A DNA stretch of 64,000 nucleotides. Origin: Archangiaceae bacterium (lineage in GTDB: Bacteria > Myxococcota > Myxococcia > Myxococcales > Myxococcaceae). The DNA is taken from NCBI GenBank assembly GCA_016714225.1, contig JADJNS010000027.1:62001-126000 (forward strand), written 5' to 3'. This document shows positions 24,826-33,276 of the stretch, one piece after another. Position 1 is the stretch's first letter. Every line of letters starts with the position of its first letter. The position numbers and the translations under genes are program-made. A model generated the notes under the pieces. That model was not told the origin of the DNA, did no database searches, and was given only the letters and a program-made list of their open reading frames with translations.

Positions 24826-26439
24826 ATGGCTGACGACGCACCCCAAGGCCCACCGCAGATCGACGCGAGTGAGCTGCTCGGCAAGACGCTCGACGGGCGT
24901 TATCGCCTCGACTCGCTCTTGGGCTACGGCGGCATGGGCATGGTGTTTCGCGCCACCCAGACCACGGTGGGGCGCGAGGTGGCGGTCAAGACGCTGAACC
25001 CGTCGCTGGCGATGGCGCCGCAGTTCTTCGAGCGGTTCAAGCGCGAGGCCGAGGTCGCCAGCCGGCTCAAGCACCCCAACATCGTCACCATCTTCGACTT
25101 CGGCAAGTCGGCTGACGGCATCTGCTACATCGCCATGGAGCTGCTCGAGGGCGAGTCGCTGCGCCAGATGGTGAAGCGGCAGGGCCCGATGTCGCTGCGC
25201 CGCGCGGCCGCGTCGGTCGAGCAGATCGCGCTGGGGCTGCAGAACGCCCACAACCACGGCGTGGTGCACCGCGACATGAAGCCGCACAACGTGCTGGTCA
25301 GCAGCATCGACGGCGCGGAGTACCTCAAGGTGCTCGACTTCGGCCTGGTGAAGGCCAACGAGAGCGAAGACGAAGAGCAGCTCACCTCGACCGGCCAGGT
25401 GCTGGGCACCCCGCAGTACATGGCGCCCGAGCAGGCCAGCGGCGAGCCGGTCGACGCACGCACCGACCTCTACGCGCTGGGGGCGGTGTTCCACTACTGC
25501 CTCACCGGCCAGTCGCCCTACAACGCGAACTCGGTGCGCAAGGCGCTCACCGCGGCGCTCACCCAGCCGCTGCCGACGGTGGCGAGCAAGCGCCGGGGCG
25601 CCCCGGTGCCGCAGGCGATCGAAGAGTTCTTGCGCAAGGCGCTGGCCCCCGAGGCCGCCGACCGCTACCAGAACGCCGAAGAGTTCATCGCCGATCTCGA
25701 GGCCTCGCTGCAGGGCGTCTCGGACGCCGTGCTCGACGCGCTGCCCGAGCCGCTGCCGGGGCAAGAGGCCGAGCGCAAAGAGTCGAGCGCCAGCTCGGCC
25801 GGCAAGCGGGGCTCGAAGTCGGGGGTCGGCAAGTCGGGCGTGGGCAACCGCTCGCGCAGCAGCCGGCCGTTGCCCAAGTCAGAGGCCGACAAGATTCTGC
25901 AGGCGCGCGAGCGCGAGCGGGTCACCCAGGGCGAGATTCCCTCGCTCAAAGAGGGCTCGTCGACGCGCTCGAGCGTGCCCCTGGCGGTGAAGCTGGCGCT
26001 GGTGATTCTTCCCATCGCCGGGGTCGCCGGCGCGGGCGTGGCGTTCTTCGTCAAACCGAAAGACCCGCTGCCTTTGCCGGCGCACGTGAGCGACACCGCG
26101 GTGCCGCCGCAGCCCGACAAAGCCGTGGTCGCTGCGCCCACCGAGAAGCCGGCGGCCGGCGACGAGGTCACCGTCACGTTCAAGAGCACGCCAGCCGGAG
26201 CCGCGGTGATGGAGAACGGCGTGATGATCGGCAAGACGCCCCTCGAGCAGAGGTGGGCGCGCAACAGCGTGAAGAACATCACCTTTCAATTGAGCGGCTA
26301 CAAAGACCTCAAGGGCGCGTACAAGCTGCAAGGCGACCAGACGTTCGAAGTCGAGCTCGAGCCCGCTTCGCGCAAGCAGACCGGCAAGGGCGGCAAGAAA
26401 ACCCGGGGCGGGGGCGGCGACATCGACGCTTTCGAGTAG
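24826..26439 (+). CDS. Membrane Ser/Thr protein kinase with PEGA domain
   Basis: 537 residues. Unlike the pseudokinase at 4.8 kb, all catalytic motifs are intact: GYGGMGMV (about 33-40), VAVK (Lys 55), HRDMKPHN (148-155), DFG (171-173), APE in YMAPEQ. A Ser/Lys-rich juxtamembrane stretch (SSASSAGKRGSKSGVGKSGV) is a likely phosphorylation target. One membrane span (about 388-410, LALVILPIAGVAGAGVAFF) leads to an extracytoplasmic PEGA domain (TFKSTPAGAAVMENGVMIG) and a Gly/Lys-rich tail. It is divergent from the ABC-F gene with 35 bp between start codons, so the two share a control region. Confidence 0.94.
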   Translation: MADDAPQGPPQIDASELLGKTLDGRYRLDSLLGYGGMGMVFRATQTTVGREVAVKTLNPSLAMAPQFFERFKREAEVASRLKHPNIVTIFDFGKSADGICYIAMELLEGESLRQMVKRQGPMSLRRAAASVEQIALGLQNAHNHGVVHRDMKPHNVLVSSIDGAEYLKVLDFGLVKANESEDEEQLTSTGQVLGTPQYMAPEQASGEPVDARTDLYALGAVFHYCLTGQSPYNANSVRKALTAALTQPLPTVASKRRGAPVPQAIEEFLRKALAPEAADRYQNAEEFIADLEASLQGVSDAVLDALPEPLPGQEAERKESSASSAGKRGSKSGVGKSGVGNRSRSSRPLPKSEADKILQARERERVTQGEIPSLKEGSSTRSSVPLAVKLALVILPIAGVAGAGVAFFVKPKDPLPLPAHVSDTAVPPQPDKAVVAAPTEKPAAGDEVTVTFKSTPAGAAVMENGVMIGKTPLEQRWARNSVKNITFQLSGYKDLKGAYKLQGDQTFEVELEPASRKQTGKGGKKTRGGGGDIDAFE

Positions 26440-26524
26440 CGACGAGGTTTCAGGGGGTTACGTTGCAGTGTCGCATTTTGCCGCACACGATTTATTGAGT
26501 TATTCCGCTCGGTTGTAGACACAC

Positions 26525-26552
26525 TTCACACGTCGGTCGCTCCGGGTATGTT
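26525..26552 (+). promoter_or_regulatory. Candidate promoter of the zinc-peptidase/ATP-grasp pair
   Basis: TTCACA, 16 nt, TATGTT; the -10 ends 8 nt before the ATG at 26561. The region around it (26465-26530) is clearly more A/T-rich than the surroundings. There is no Shine-Dalgarno. Confidence 0.45.
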
Positions 26553-26560
26553 CCCCCTCG

Positions 26561-27625
26561 ATGAGCGCCGCCGTCGCAGCCACTCCCGCATTTCGAGAGA
26601 AGTCTCCCGAGCCGCACTTCGGTGACGGTCTGCCCGCCGGCTCTGCAGAGCTGCTGCAGGCGCGCATCAAAGATCTCCGGTTGCACCTCTCGGGCACGGT
26701 GCTCGAGCGGCTGATCAGCCAGCTCTACGCAGAGCTCGAGGCCAAGGGCATCTCGCTCAAGCCCGAGTGCTACCTGTCGGACCAGTGGGGCTGCCCGTCG
26801 GGCGTGCCGGTCATCGGCATACCCTTCTACCTGGCCGACCCGCACCTGCACTCCATCGAAGAGGCGCTGGGAGCCGGCGCCGAGACCGAGCGCGACATCA
26901 TGATGTACCTGCGCCACGAAGCCGGGCACTGCGTGAATTATGCGTTCAAGCTCTTCGAGACCGAAGAGTGGCGCAAACTTTTCGGCGACTACACCAAGCC
27001 GTACCACGAGGACTACAAGCCCCAGCCGTTCTCCAAGAAGTACGTGGTGCACATCTCGGGCTGGTACGCCCAGAAGCACCCCGACGAAGACTTCGCCGAG
27101 ACCTTCGCGGTGTGGCTCACCCCCGGCTCGGACTGGGAGAAGCGCTACAAGGGTTGGGGCGCGCTCAAGAAGCTGCAGTACGTGCAGTCGGTGGTCGAGG
27201 CGCGTGGCAACACTCCGCCGCCCAGCACCGCGCTCGAGCACGATCTCGACGTCGACGAGATGGAAGAGACCGTGCTCGACCACTACCGCGAGCGCAACCT
27301 CGCCGAGAAGGTCGACCTGCAGCTGGGCGAGCACCTCGATCTCGATCTCGCGCAGCTGTTCGAGCAGCCCGACGCCTCGCCGACCCGCGCCGACACCCTG
27401 CTCCGCGCCGAGAAGCAGACCCTGATCGCCGCGGTCACCCAGTACTCGGGCGTCTCGCGCGCGGTGGTGCGCTCGGTGCTCGAGCACCTGCAAGAGCGCA
27501 CCTCGGCCCTCAACCTCACCGTTCACCGCGAGAAGGCGCACGAGTACGTCACCAAGGTGACCTCGCTGCTCACCACGCTGGCGATGAACTATCTCTACAC
27601 GAACCGGTTCTTCGAGCTCGACTGA
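26561..27625 (+). CDS. Putative zinc-binding metallopeptidase
   Basis: 354 residues, no signal peptide. The core has a HEAGH zinc motif (YLRHEAGHCVNYAFKLF, about residues 125-141) and a downstream acidic ligand in DEDFAETFAVWL, the arrangement of the putative zinc-binding metallopeptidase family. The N-terminal part (ECYLSDQWGCPSGVPVIGIPF) is typical of the same family. The C-terminal 100 residues form an acidic helical domain. Substrate unknown. The next gene, an ATP-grasp ligase, starts 36 bp downstream on the same strand, so a peptide-forming and a peptide-cutting enzyme seem paired. Confidence 0.85.
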   Translation: MSAAVAATPAFREKSPEPHFGDGLPAGSAELLQARIKDLRLHLSGTVLERLISQLYAELEAKGISLKPECYLSDQWGCPSGVPVIGIPFYLADPHLHSIEEALGAGAETERDIMMYLRHEAGHCVNYAFKLFETEEWRKLFGDYTKPYHEDYKPQPFSKKYVVHISGWYAQKHPDEDFAETFAVWLTPGSDWEKRYKGWGALKKLQYVQSVVEARGNTPPPSTALEHDLDVDEMEETVLDHYRERNLAEKVDLQLGEHLDLDLAQLFEQPDASPTRADTLLRAEKQTLIAAVTQYSGVSRAVVRSVLEHLQERTSALNLTVHREKAHEYVTKVTSLLTTLAMNYLYTNRFFELD

Positions 27626-27661
27626 GCGGTTGAGCCGAGCTCCGCCAATCTGATTGCGGTG

Positions 27662-28729
27662 ATGAACGCGCGGCGCGTGTTAGATCACGCGCACGTGGCG
27701 GCTCAGAACGTCTCATTGAAGATCGCCGTGCTGCACTACCAGCCGGGCGGCGAGCCGGTCGACCCGGTGGTCGAGCACATCATCAAGTCGCTCGAAGAGC
27801 TGGGGCACCAGCCCACGCCGGTGGGAGTGCACGACCGGGTGTTCGACCTGCTCAACGCGTTGGAGAAGACCAAGGCCGACCTGGTGTTCAACGTCTGCGA
27901 GACCTTCGCCGACGACTACCGGCTCGAGGTGAACGTCGCCGCGGTGATGGAGATGGCCCGCCTGCGCTTCACCGGCTCGGGCACCGCCGGGCTGCTTCTG
28001 GCGCAAGACAAGATCCTCACCAAGCAGCTGCTCGAGTACCACGAGGTGCCGACCCCGGCGTTCGCCACCTTCGACGGAGAGACCTTCGAGACCAACGGGC
28101 GCATGAGCTTCCCGCTGATCGTGAAGCCCGCCCGGTCGGACGCCTCGATCGGCATCGGCAAGCACAGCGTGGTGAACGACTGGGACGCGCTGACCTCTCG
28201 GGTGCGCGACATTCGCCGGGAGCTGCACGACGAGGCGCTGGCCGAGGAGTTCATCGACGGCCGCGAGGTGTACGTGGGCGTGCTGGGCACCCCCACCCGC
28301 GCCGAGATTCTGCCCATCGTCGAGCTCGACTTCGGGAAATGGGCAGCCGATGAGCCGAAGGTCTCCGACCGCGGGGTGAAGTTCGGCCCCGAGACCGAGG
28401 GCTCGCCCCGGCTGAAGATGGCCACCGATCTGAGCATCGACCTGCAGGCCCGCATCGAGCGCGCTGCCCTGCTCGCCTACCGCGCGCTGAAGATCAGCGA
28501 CTACGCCCGGGTCGATCTGCGCATCTCCAGCAAGACCAACGAGCCGTTCGTGCTCGAGGTGAACCCCAACCCCTACCTCGAGAACCAGAGCGAGCTGGCG
28601 ATGGCGGCCCGCGAGCGCGGCCTCTCGTACACCCAGCTCATCGGGCGCATCGTCGAGTCGGCATGCAACCGGTACCAGCTCAAGCTGAAAGAGAAGACGG
28701 TCACCGGCGAGGTGGCACAGTCTCAGTGA
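27662..28729 (+). CDS. ATP-grasp ligase of the D-Ala-D-Ala ligase superfamily
   Basis: 355 residues from the ATG at 27662 (GTG 27659 also possible; family similarity begins at LKIAVLHYQPGG, about residue 19). ATP-grasp features: preATP region with LVFNVCETFADDYRLEVNVA, TGSGTAGLLLAQDKILTKQLL, ATP-binding KPARSDASIGIG, AEEFIDGREVYVGVLG, and the metal-binding VLEVNPNPYLE. The true Ddl serine/tyrosine signature is not complete and the middle region differs, so this is probably not the cell-wall Ddl but a ligase joining other amino acids or peptides. The last 29 bp overlap the convergent esterase gene. Confidence 0.88.
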   Translation: MNARRVLDHAHVAAQNVSLKIAVLHYQPGGEPVDPVVEHIIKSLEELGHQPTPVGVHDRVFDLLNALEKTKADLVFNVCETFADDYRLEVNVAAVMEMARLRFTGSGTAGLLLAQDKILTKQLLEYHEVPTPAFATFDGETFETNGRMSFPLIVKPARSDASIGIGKHSVVNDWDALTSRVRDIRRELHDEALAEEFIDGREVYVGVLGTPTRAEILPIVELDFGKWAADEPKVSDRGVKFGPETEGSPRLKMATDLSIDLQARIERAALLAYRALKISDYARVDLRISSKTNEPFVLEVNPNPYLENQSELAMAARERGLSYTQLIGRIVESACNRYQLKLKEKTVTGEVAQSQ

Positions 28730-29696
28730 GAAACGCGAACGCGTCGCGCCAGCAGCGCCGCGCGGTGGGCGTGAAGATGAACCCGTGAAAGGCATGAAAG
28801 CCGCGCGGGTAGTAGCGGGCGTCGCAGCGCACGCCGAGCCTGCCGAGCGCGGCGGCCAGCCGGCGGTGATCGTCGATCAGCACGTCCCAGGTGCCGCACG
28901 GGGCGAAGAACGGCGGCAGCGGCCGGTCGGGCTGCTCGCCGCGCTCGAGGGCGACCAGCGGGTCGGCGAGATCGAGGCCGCGCTCGGCGTCGAACCGCAC
29001 TCCGCTCAGGTAGTCTTCCGCGACCTCGTGCAGCCGGTCTTGCAGGTAGCCGAGCTTCACCTTGAAGCGCTCGGGGTTGCTGACCTGCAAGATGCCGCAG
29101 GCGGGCATCACCGCCCTGGGCACCGGGGTCTCGTCGAACACCCGGCGCGCGAAGGGCTCGGGGCGGCGGTAGCAGGTGGCGACGGTGAGCGCGGTGGCCA
29201 GGTTTCCGCCCGCTGACTCGCCGGCGACGATCATCTGCTCGGGGTCTCCGCCGTAGCGCGCGGCGTTCTGGTGCAGCCAGCGCCAGGCCTCGCAGACGTC
29301 TTCGATCGCCGCCGGGTAGCGGTGCCGCGGCGCGAGCCGGTAATTGATCGACATCACCAGGTAGCCGCGCCGCGCGAAGAGCAGGTTGAAGACCCAGTGG
29401 GTCTCTTTGGAGAGCTTCGCGAAGCGCCCGCCGTGGATGTACAGCACCACCGGCCTGAGGGCCTGGCTCTTGGCCTTGGGGAGCCACAGGTCGGCGCGGT
29501 GGGCGCGGTGATCGTGCTCGCGGTACGGCACGTCGCGAAGCACCTCGACCCCGTGCAGCCTGGGGTGGGCGATCGGCAGGTAGCGCGTCGATTGGGTCAG
29601 CGCGGCGAACAGGCCGTCGGTGATCGCAGCGCCCACGGTGCGGCGGAGCCGCTGGTACCGGTTGAGCGTCGGTGTCTCGAAGACGATCTCAGGCAA
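28701..29696 (-). CDS. Alpha/beta-hydrolase esterase (HSL-like)
   Basis: 331 residues. Catalytic features of the hormone-sensitive-lipase group are visible: oxyanion motif YIHGGR, nucleophile in GESAGG, acid in WDVLIDDHR, and His in GFHAFHGF. The first 45 residues form an amphipathic helical cap. It probably hydrolyses short acyl esters. TTG start lies in the 3' end of the upstream TSUP gene (8-bp overlap), so the two are translationally coupled. Its own 3' end overlaps the ATP-grasp gene tail to tail. Confidence 0.9.
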   Translation of the reverse strand: MPEIVFETPTLNRYQRLRRTVGAAITDGLFAALTQSTRYLPIAHPRLHGVEVLRDVPYREHDHRAHRADLWLPKAKSQALRPVVLYIHGGRFAKLSKETHWVFNLLFARRGYLVMSINYRLAPRHRYPAAIEDVCEAWRWLHQNAARYGGDPEQMIVAGESAGGNLATALTVATCYRRPEPFARRVFDETPVPRAVMPACGILQVSNPERFKVKLGYLQDRLHEVAEDYLSGVRFDAERGLDLADPLVALERGEQPDRPLPPFFAPCGTWDVLIDDHRRLAAALGRLGVRCDARYYPRGFHAFHGFIFTPTARRCWRDAFAFLTETVPPRR

Positions 29697-30438
29697 CCAG
29701 CAGGTCGTAGCCGAGGCGCGCCACCAATGCCAAGACCACCGCCAGCACCACCCGGCGAATCAGCGGGCCTCCGCCCTTGAGCGCCAGCTGGGCGCCCAGC
29801 AGCGCGCCGCAGAACTGGGCCGCGGCCATGGGGAGCGCGATCTTCCAGAGGATCAGGCCCCGCCACCCGAACAGCGCCACCGAGGCGAGGTTCGAGGCGA
29901 AGTTGACCACCTTGGCCTCGGCGGTGGCCTTGGTGAGCTCGTCTCCCAGCACCGCGACGAAGGCGACGATCAAGAAGGTGCCGGTGCCGGGGCCGAAGAA
30001 GCCGTCGTAGAAGCCGATGCCCGAGGCGATCAGCGCCGTGATGAGGCGCGGCTTGCTCACCGGGGTGTGCTGCTTGGGCTGCGGGCGAAACGCGACGAAC
30101 GCGCCGGCGCCGACCAGGAGCACCAGGACGATCGGCTTGAGCACCTTCGGGTCGAGCGAGAGCACCACCAGGCCACCGCAGATGCTGCCGACGAAGCCGC
30201 TGGGAAAGGCGATGCGCGCCCGGTCTTTCGCGATCAGGCCGCCGCGAGCGAAGCGCAGCAGCGCCGCGAAGCTGCCGAAGACCGATTGGCCCTTGTTGGT
30301 GGCGATGGCGCTCTGAGGTGGGAGGCCCGCCGAGAGCAGCGCCGGAAGCGTCAGCAGGCCGCCGCCCCCCGCGATGGCGTCGACCACTCCGGCGGCGAAG
30401 GCCACCCCGGCGAGAACGATGAGGGTGGTGGTGCTCAC
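29689..30438 (-). CDS. TSUP (TauE/SafE) family membrane permease
   Basis: 249 residues with about seven or eight hydrophobic spans. Two halves carry the family's glycine motifs: VVDAIAGGGGLLTLPALL with ATNKGQSVFG, and GFYDGFFGPGTGTFLIVAF with AKVVNFASNLASVALF. Members export or import sulfite, sulfonates or other organic anions; the substrate cannot be read from sequence. It heads a leftward pair with the esterase. Confidence 0.92.
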   Translation of the reverse strand: MSTTTLIVLAGVAFAAGVVDAIAGGGGLLTLPALLSAGLPPQSAIATNKGQSVFGSFAALLRFARGGLIAKDRARIAFPSGFVGSICGGLVVLSLDPKVLKPIVLVLLVGAGAFVAFRPQPKQHTPVSKPRLITALIASGIGFYDGFFGPGTGTFLIVAFVAVLGDELTKATAEAKVVNFASNLASVALFGWRGLILWKIALPMAAAQFCGALLGAQLALKGGGPLIRRVVLAVVLALVARLGYDLLVA

Positions 30439-30444
30439 CTTTTT

Positions 30445-30747
30445 TCAGCGGCCCCAATAGGTGAAGTGGAAGGTGTGGCCTTCGTGCACGGTGACGGTCA
30501 CCGTGCTCTTGGGGTCGCCGCAGTCGAGCTGGTGCGGGCCGGGGCTCACCTCTCGGGGCTGGTGGGCTTTGACGCGCCGGCCGTCGAGGAAGAGCTGGCA
30601 CGAGCCCTGGCCGTCGTCGTCGACGATGAGGAAGGTGCCGCCGTCGGGGGTCTTCTCTTCCACGCCGCGCAGGTCTTCGCTGCGCTTGCAGGAGAGGAAG
30701 ACGAGCAGCAGCAGCAGGGCGCGCGACACCGGCGCGCCTCGTAGCAC
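30445..30747 (-). CDS. Small lipoprotein with PEGA-like fold
   Basis: 100 residues from GTG 30747; GTG 30729 gives a tidier signal peptide (VSRALLLLLVFLSC). After the lipobox cysteine there is a beta-rich domain (SCQLFLDGRRVKAHQPREV, then PGPHQLDCGD) whose DGRRV and PGxH pattern resembles a short PEGA domain. Six bp separate it from the TSUP gene, so they are on one mRNA. Function unknown. Confidence 0.65.
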   Translation of the reverse strand: MLRGAPVSRALLLLLVFLSCKRSEDLRGVEEKTPDGGTFLIVDDDGQGSCQLFLDGRRVKAHQPREVSPGPHQLDCGDPKSTVTVTVHEGHTFHFTYWGR

Positions 30748-30798
30748 GGTCCGTTCGGGGTGGGAGAGGCGGTCGGGTTCGGGCGCGGGCAGGTCGCT

Positions 30799-31860
30799 TC
30801 AGTAGGTGAGCTCGAGCCGGCTGCCGTCGACCTTCAGGTTGGCGGGCTTCGCCAGGTCGAGCACCAGCCGCGTGCCGCCCTTGCGCTTGCCGATGCGCAG
30901 GCCCGTCACGTTGGGGATCTCGGAGGCCTTCACCACGAAGCTCCGCTTGGGCATCGGGCCGTTCAAGTCGATCACCAGGCGCTCGGGGCTCTTCATGCGG
31001 AACGCGGCGGCGAAGCGGCCTCCGGACACCGGCGCCACCTCGAGCTCGGTGCGCGCCCCCTTCACTGCCCAGCGCAGGCTCGAGGCTGCGCACTTCGGCA
31101 GCGGCAACAGGCCCGTCGACCCCAGCGCGTTCGAGTCGTCTTTCTTCGCCGCCTGGGGCGACGCGGCGACGAGCACCGGCTGGGGCTTCACCTCGGCCTT
31201 GGCGGGCGGCGGCGGCACCGCCGCTTGCGCCGGCGGGGGCTCGGCGTCGATCACCAGCGGGGCGTTGACCTGCGGAGCGGCGGGCTCGGGCGCGACGGCG
31301 ACCTCGGCCTGCGCCGGCGCGGCTGCGACTTCGGCGTCGGCTTCGGCTTCGGCCTGGCCGGCGCGCTCGAACGTCACCTGGCGGCCGAGCATCATGCCCA
31401 GCGCGCAGAGCGCTACCGTCGCCGCGACGCCCACCGACCACAGCGCCACCTTCTTCCACCGGGGCGGGCGCGGGAGCGCCAGTGGGCGGCCGGTGTCGAG
31501 GTTCCGCACCAGGAACTCGACCAGGTCGTGCGCGCGCGGGTGCAGGAAGCCGGTGAAGCGCACCCCGAAGCCCGCGCCCCCGCACACCTTGCCGGGCTGG
31601 CCCAGGCCGTCTTTCATCTGCCGCCACATCACCTCGCCCTGGGCGAAGGGCAGCACGCGGCCGCCGGCTTCGATCGACAGCGCGACCTTGGTGCCCTCGG
31701 CGAACGGCTCGGGCGTGGAGAGGAACATGCCCTGCTTCGACAGGTTCCCCGAGAGCACGCGAAACGCGCGCGGCGGGCCGTCGATCAACGGCACGACTCG
31801 AACCGCTTTCTTGAAGCGGACACGGTGACTGCGCTGAGGCCAGGCGAGCTCGAAGGACAT
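30799..31860 (-). CDS. PilZ-TM-AMIN domain protein
   Basis: 353 residues. Residues 1-120 look like a PilZ domain (RVRFKKAVRVVPLIDG, GNLSKQGMFLSTP, VRFTGFL); the RxxxR and (D/N)xSxxG elements for c-di-GMP binding are present in altered form. A membrane span follows at about 137-158 (VALWSVGVAATVALCALGM), then an Ala/Pro/Glu-rich linker of about 90 residues and an AMIN-type domain (LRWAVKGARTELEVAPVSGG, SPERLVIDLNGPMPK, GTRLVLDLAKPANL). PilZ inside and AMIN outside would link a second-messenger signal to a peptidoglycan- or secretin-associated target. Confidence 0.8.
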   Translation of the reverse strand: MSFELAWPQRSHRVRFKKAVRVVPLIDGPPRAFRVLSGNLSKQGMFLSTPEPFAEGTKVALSIEAGGRVLPFAQGEVMWRQMKDGLGQPGKVCGGAGFGVRFTGFLHPRAHDLVEFLVRNLDTGRPLALPRPPRWKKVALWSVGVAATVALCALGMMLGRQVTFERAGQAEAEADAEVAAAPAQAEVAVAPEPAAPQVNAPLVIDAEPPPAQAAVPPPPAKAEVKPQPVLVAASPQAAKKDDSNALGSTGLLPLPKCAASSLRWAVKGARTELEVAPVSGGRFAAAFRMKSPERLVIDLNGPMPKRSFVVKASEIPNVTGLRIGKRKGGTRLVLDLAKPANLKVDGSRLELTY

Positions 31861-31977
31861 GACGCTACAAGTCTGTGGCAGTGAGACGAGGGCGCAATTT
31901 TTCGACTGCGTGGCGTGCTGTAACGCAGGTCAGCGTTTTCCGCACACGCATCGAGACGGCACTGAGCCGCGGGCGAC

Positions 31978-32745
31978 TCAGCCGCGCGCGCGCTGCGAGA
32001 GCCGCTCGCGAAACTCTTCGACCGGGAACATCTCGACCTCGGCTCCGCCGCGCGCCTTGCCGTCGCTCGCGTAGTCGAAGGGGTCGTCGATGTCGCGAAT
32101 CAGCCGCACCATGTAGATGTAGATGAGCGCGATGAACGGAACCAGGATGTACATCGCCAGGGGCGTCTTGTACTTCGTGCACAGCACCAGCCCCATGATC
32201 AGCACCACCAGGGTGTCGAGCAGCGCGTAGGCCGGCGGCAGAAAGCCGGTGCGCGAGATCACCCCGACGCGGGTGACGATCTTCCGCAGCGTGTGCAGCT
32301 CGCCCACCGCCTTCGACGCGTAGCCGCCGGCGCCGCTCTTCTCGAGCTCGACCATCAGGCCTTGAAAGGTGTTGAGCGCCGCGTACATCTCGGCTTGAGA
32401 TTTCTTCCGGTACATCCAGTCGCGAATCGCGTCGGTGAGGCTCAGCACCGCGACCCGCCACGGCTGCACCGGCAGGTTCTTGGTGGCCGCCCCCTGCGCG
32501 CACTGGTCTTCGATCGCCTCGAGCTGGCAGGCCAGCTCACCGGGCAGCTTCTCGCTCTCTTTGTAGTCGGCCATCGTGCCGCCGAGCATGAAGCCGACCA
32601 GGAACACGCCGCCGGTGAGCACGATGCCGATGTCCGAGAACTCGATCACCCCGTCCCAGTGCAGCACGAACACGAGCAGCAGCTTGACGCCCACCACCAC
32701 GGCGACGAACGGCAGCGTCGAGATCATCAGCTTCCACTTGAGCAC
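31978..32745 (-). CDS. Four-span membrane protein, bestrophin/DUF4239-like
   Basis: 255 residues from GTG 32745, chosen because membrane-protein-like sequence starts there (VLKWKLMISTLPFVAVVVG). Two spans near the N-terminus and two near residues 170-215 enclose a long cytoplasmic helical region (YKESEKLPGELACQLEAIED and QAEMYAALNTFQGLMVELE). The spacing recalls DUF4239/bestrophin-like proteins, a link I hold only loosely. It is 117 bp upstream-distal from the PilZ gene and divergent from the next lipoprotein. Confidence 0.65.
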   Translation of the reverse strand: MLKWKLMISTLPFVAVVVGVKLLLVFVLHWDGVIEFSDIGIVLTGGVFLVGFMLGGTMADYKESEKLPGELACQLEAIEDQCAQGAATKNLPVQPWRVAVLSLTDAIRDWMYRKKSQAEMYAALNTFQGLMVELEKSGAGGYASKAVGELHTLRKIVTRVGVISRTGFLPPAYALLDTLVVLIMGLVLCTKYKTPLAMYILVPFIALIYIYMVRLIRDIDDPFDYASDGKARGGAEVEMFPVEEFRERLSQRARG

Positions 32746-32781
32746 GCGGGCAGGATAGTCAGGGCGCCTGGGGAGGCCAGA

Positions 32782-33249
32782 ATGAAACGCATCTTGCTGC
32801 TCGCTACGCTCGCCGCTGCCTGTACTTCGAACGAGTATGAGAAGGGCCCGCTCGGGGTGCGGTGGAAGCCGCCCCAAGGGGTGAAGCTGATGAGCGAGAG
32901 CCAGGAGGGCGCGGTGACGGTCGCCTCGTTCTCGGGGGGCGTCGAGGTGCGCCGGGTGCCCTCGCCTGCCCTGCCCACCTCGGGAGATCTCGACGCGCTC
33001 AAAGGCCAGCTGCTCGAGGCTTCGAAGATGCGGGTGCCCGCCAACGTGCGCTCGGCGAAAGAAGGCACCATTCCCTTCGGCCCGGTGGTGCGATGGGACC
33101 TCGAGGGCGGCGACGACCGCACCCTGCTCTACTACCTGCCCTCAAAAGACGCGTACCTGCTCTTCGCCCTCACCACCTCGAAGGCCGCCTTCGACCGGCG
33201 GGCCGACAAGCTCGAGCTTTCGCTCTCGTCGGTGAAGCCCGCCCCTTAG
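32782..33249 (+). CDS. Small lipoprotein, unknown function
   Basis: 155 residues; the ATG at 32782 opens a lipoprotein signal (MKRILLLATLAAACTSNEY). The mature part has a two-layer alpha/beta look, with strand patterns GVRWKPPQGVKLMSES, VTVASFSGGVEVRRV and YLLFALTTSKAAFD, reminiscent of PsbP/LpoB-like stress lipoproteins, though no family is certain. It is divergent from the four-span membrane protein (36 bp between starts) and 27 bp upstream of the MoxR gene. Confidence 0.75.
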   Translation: MKRILLLATLAAACTSNEYEKGPLGVRWKPPQGVKLMSESQEGAVTVASFSGGVEVRRVPSPALPTSGDLDALKGQLLEASKMRVPANVRSAKEGTIPFGPVVRWDLEGGDDRTLLYYLPSKDAYLLFALTTSKAAFDRRADKLELSLSSVKPAP

Positions 33250-33276
33250 GCGCTGCTTGGAGTTAGGTTCGGGGCC

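Noticed and set aside
27662..28729. ATP-grasp gene as the cell-wall Ddl
   Set aside because: No mur or fts genes are around and the family-specific residues are not clearly those of Ddl.
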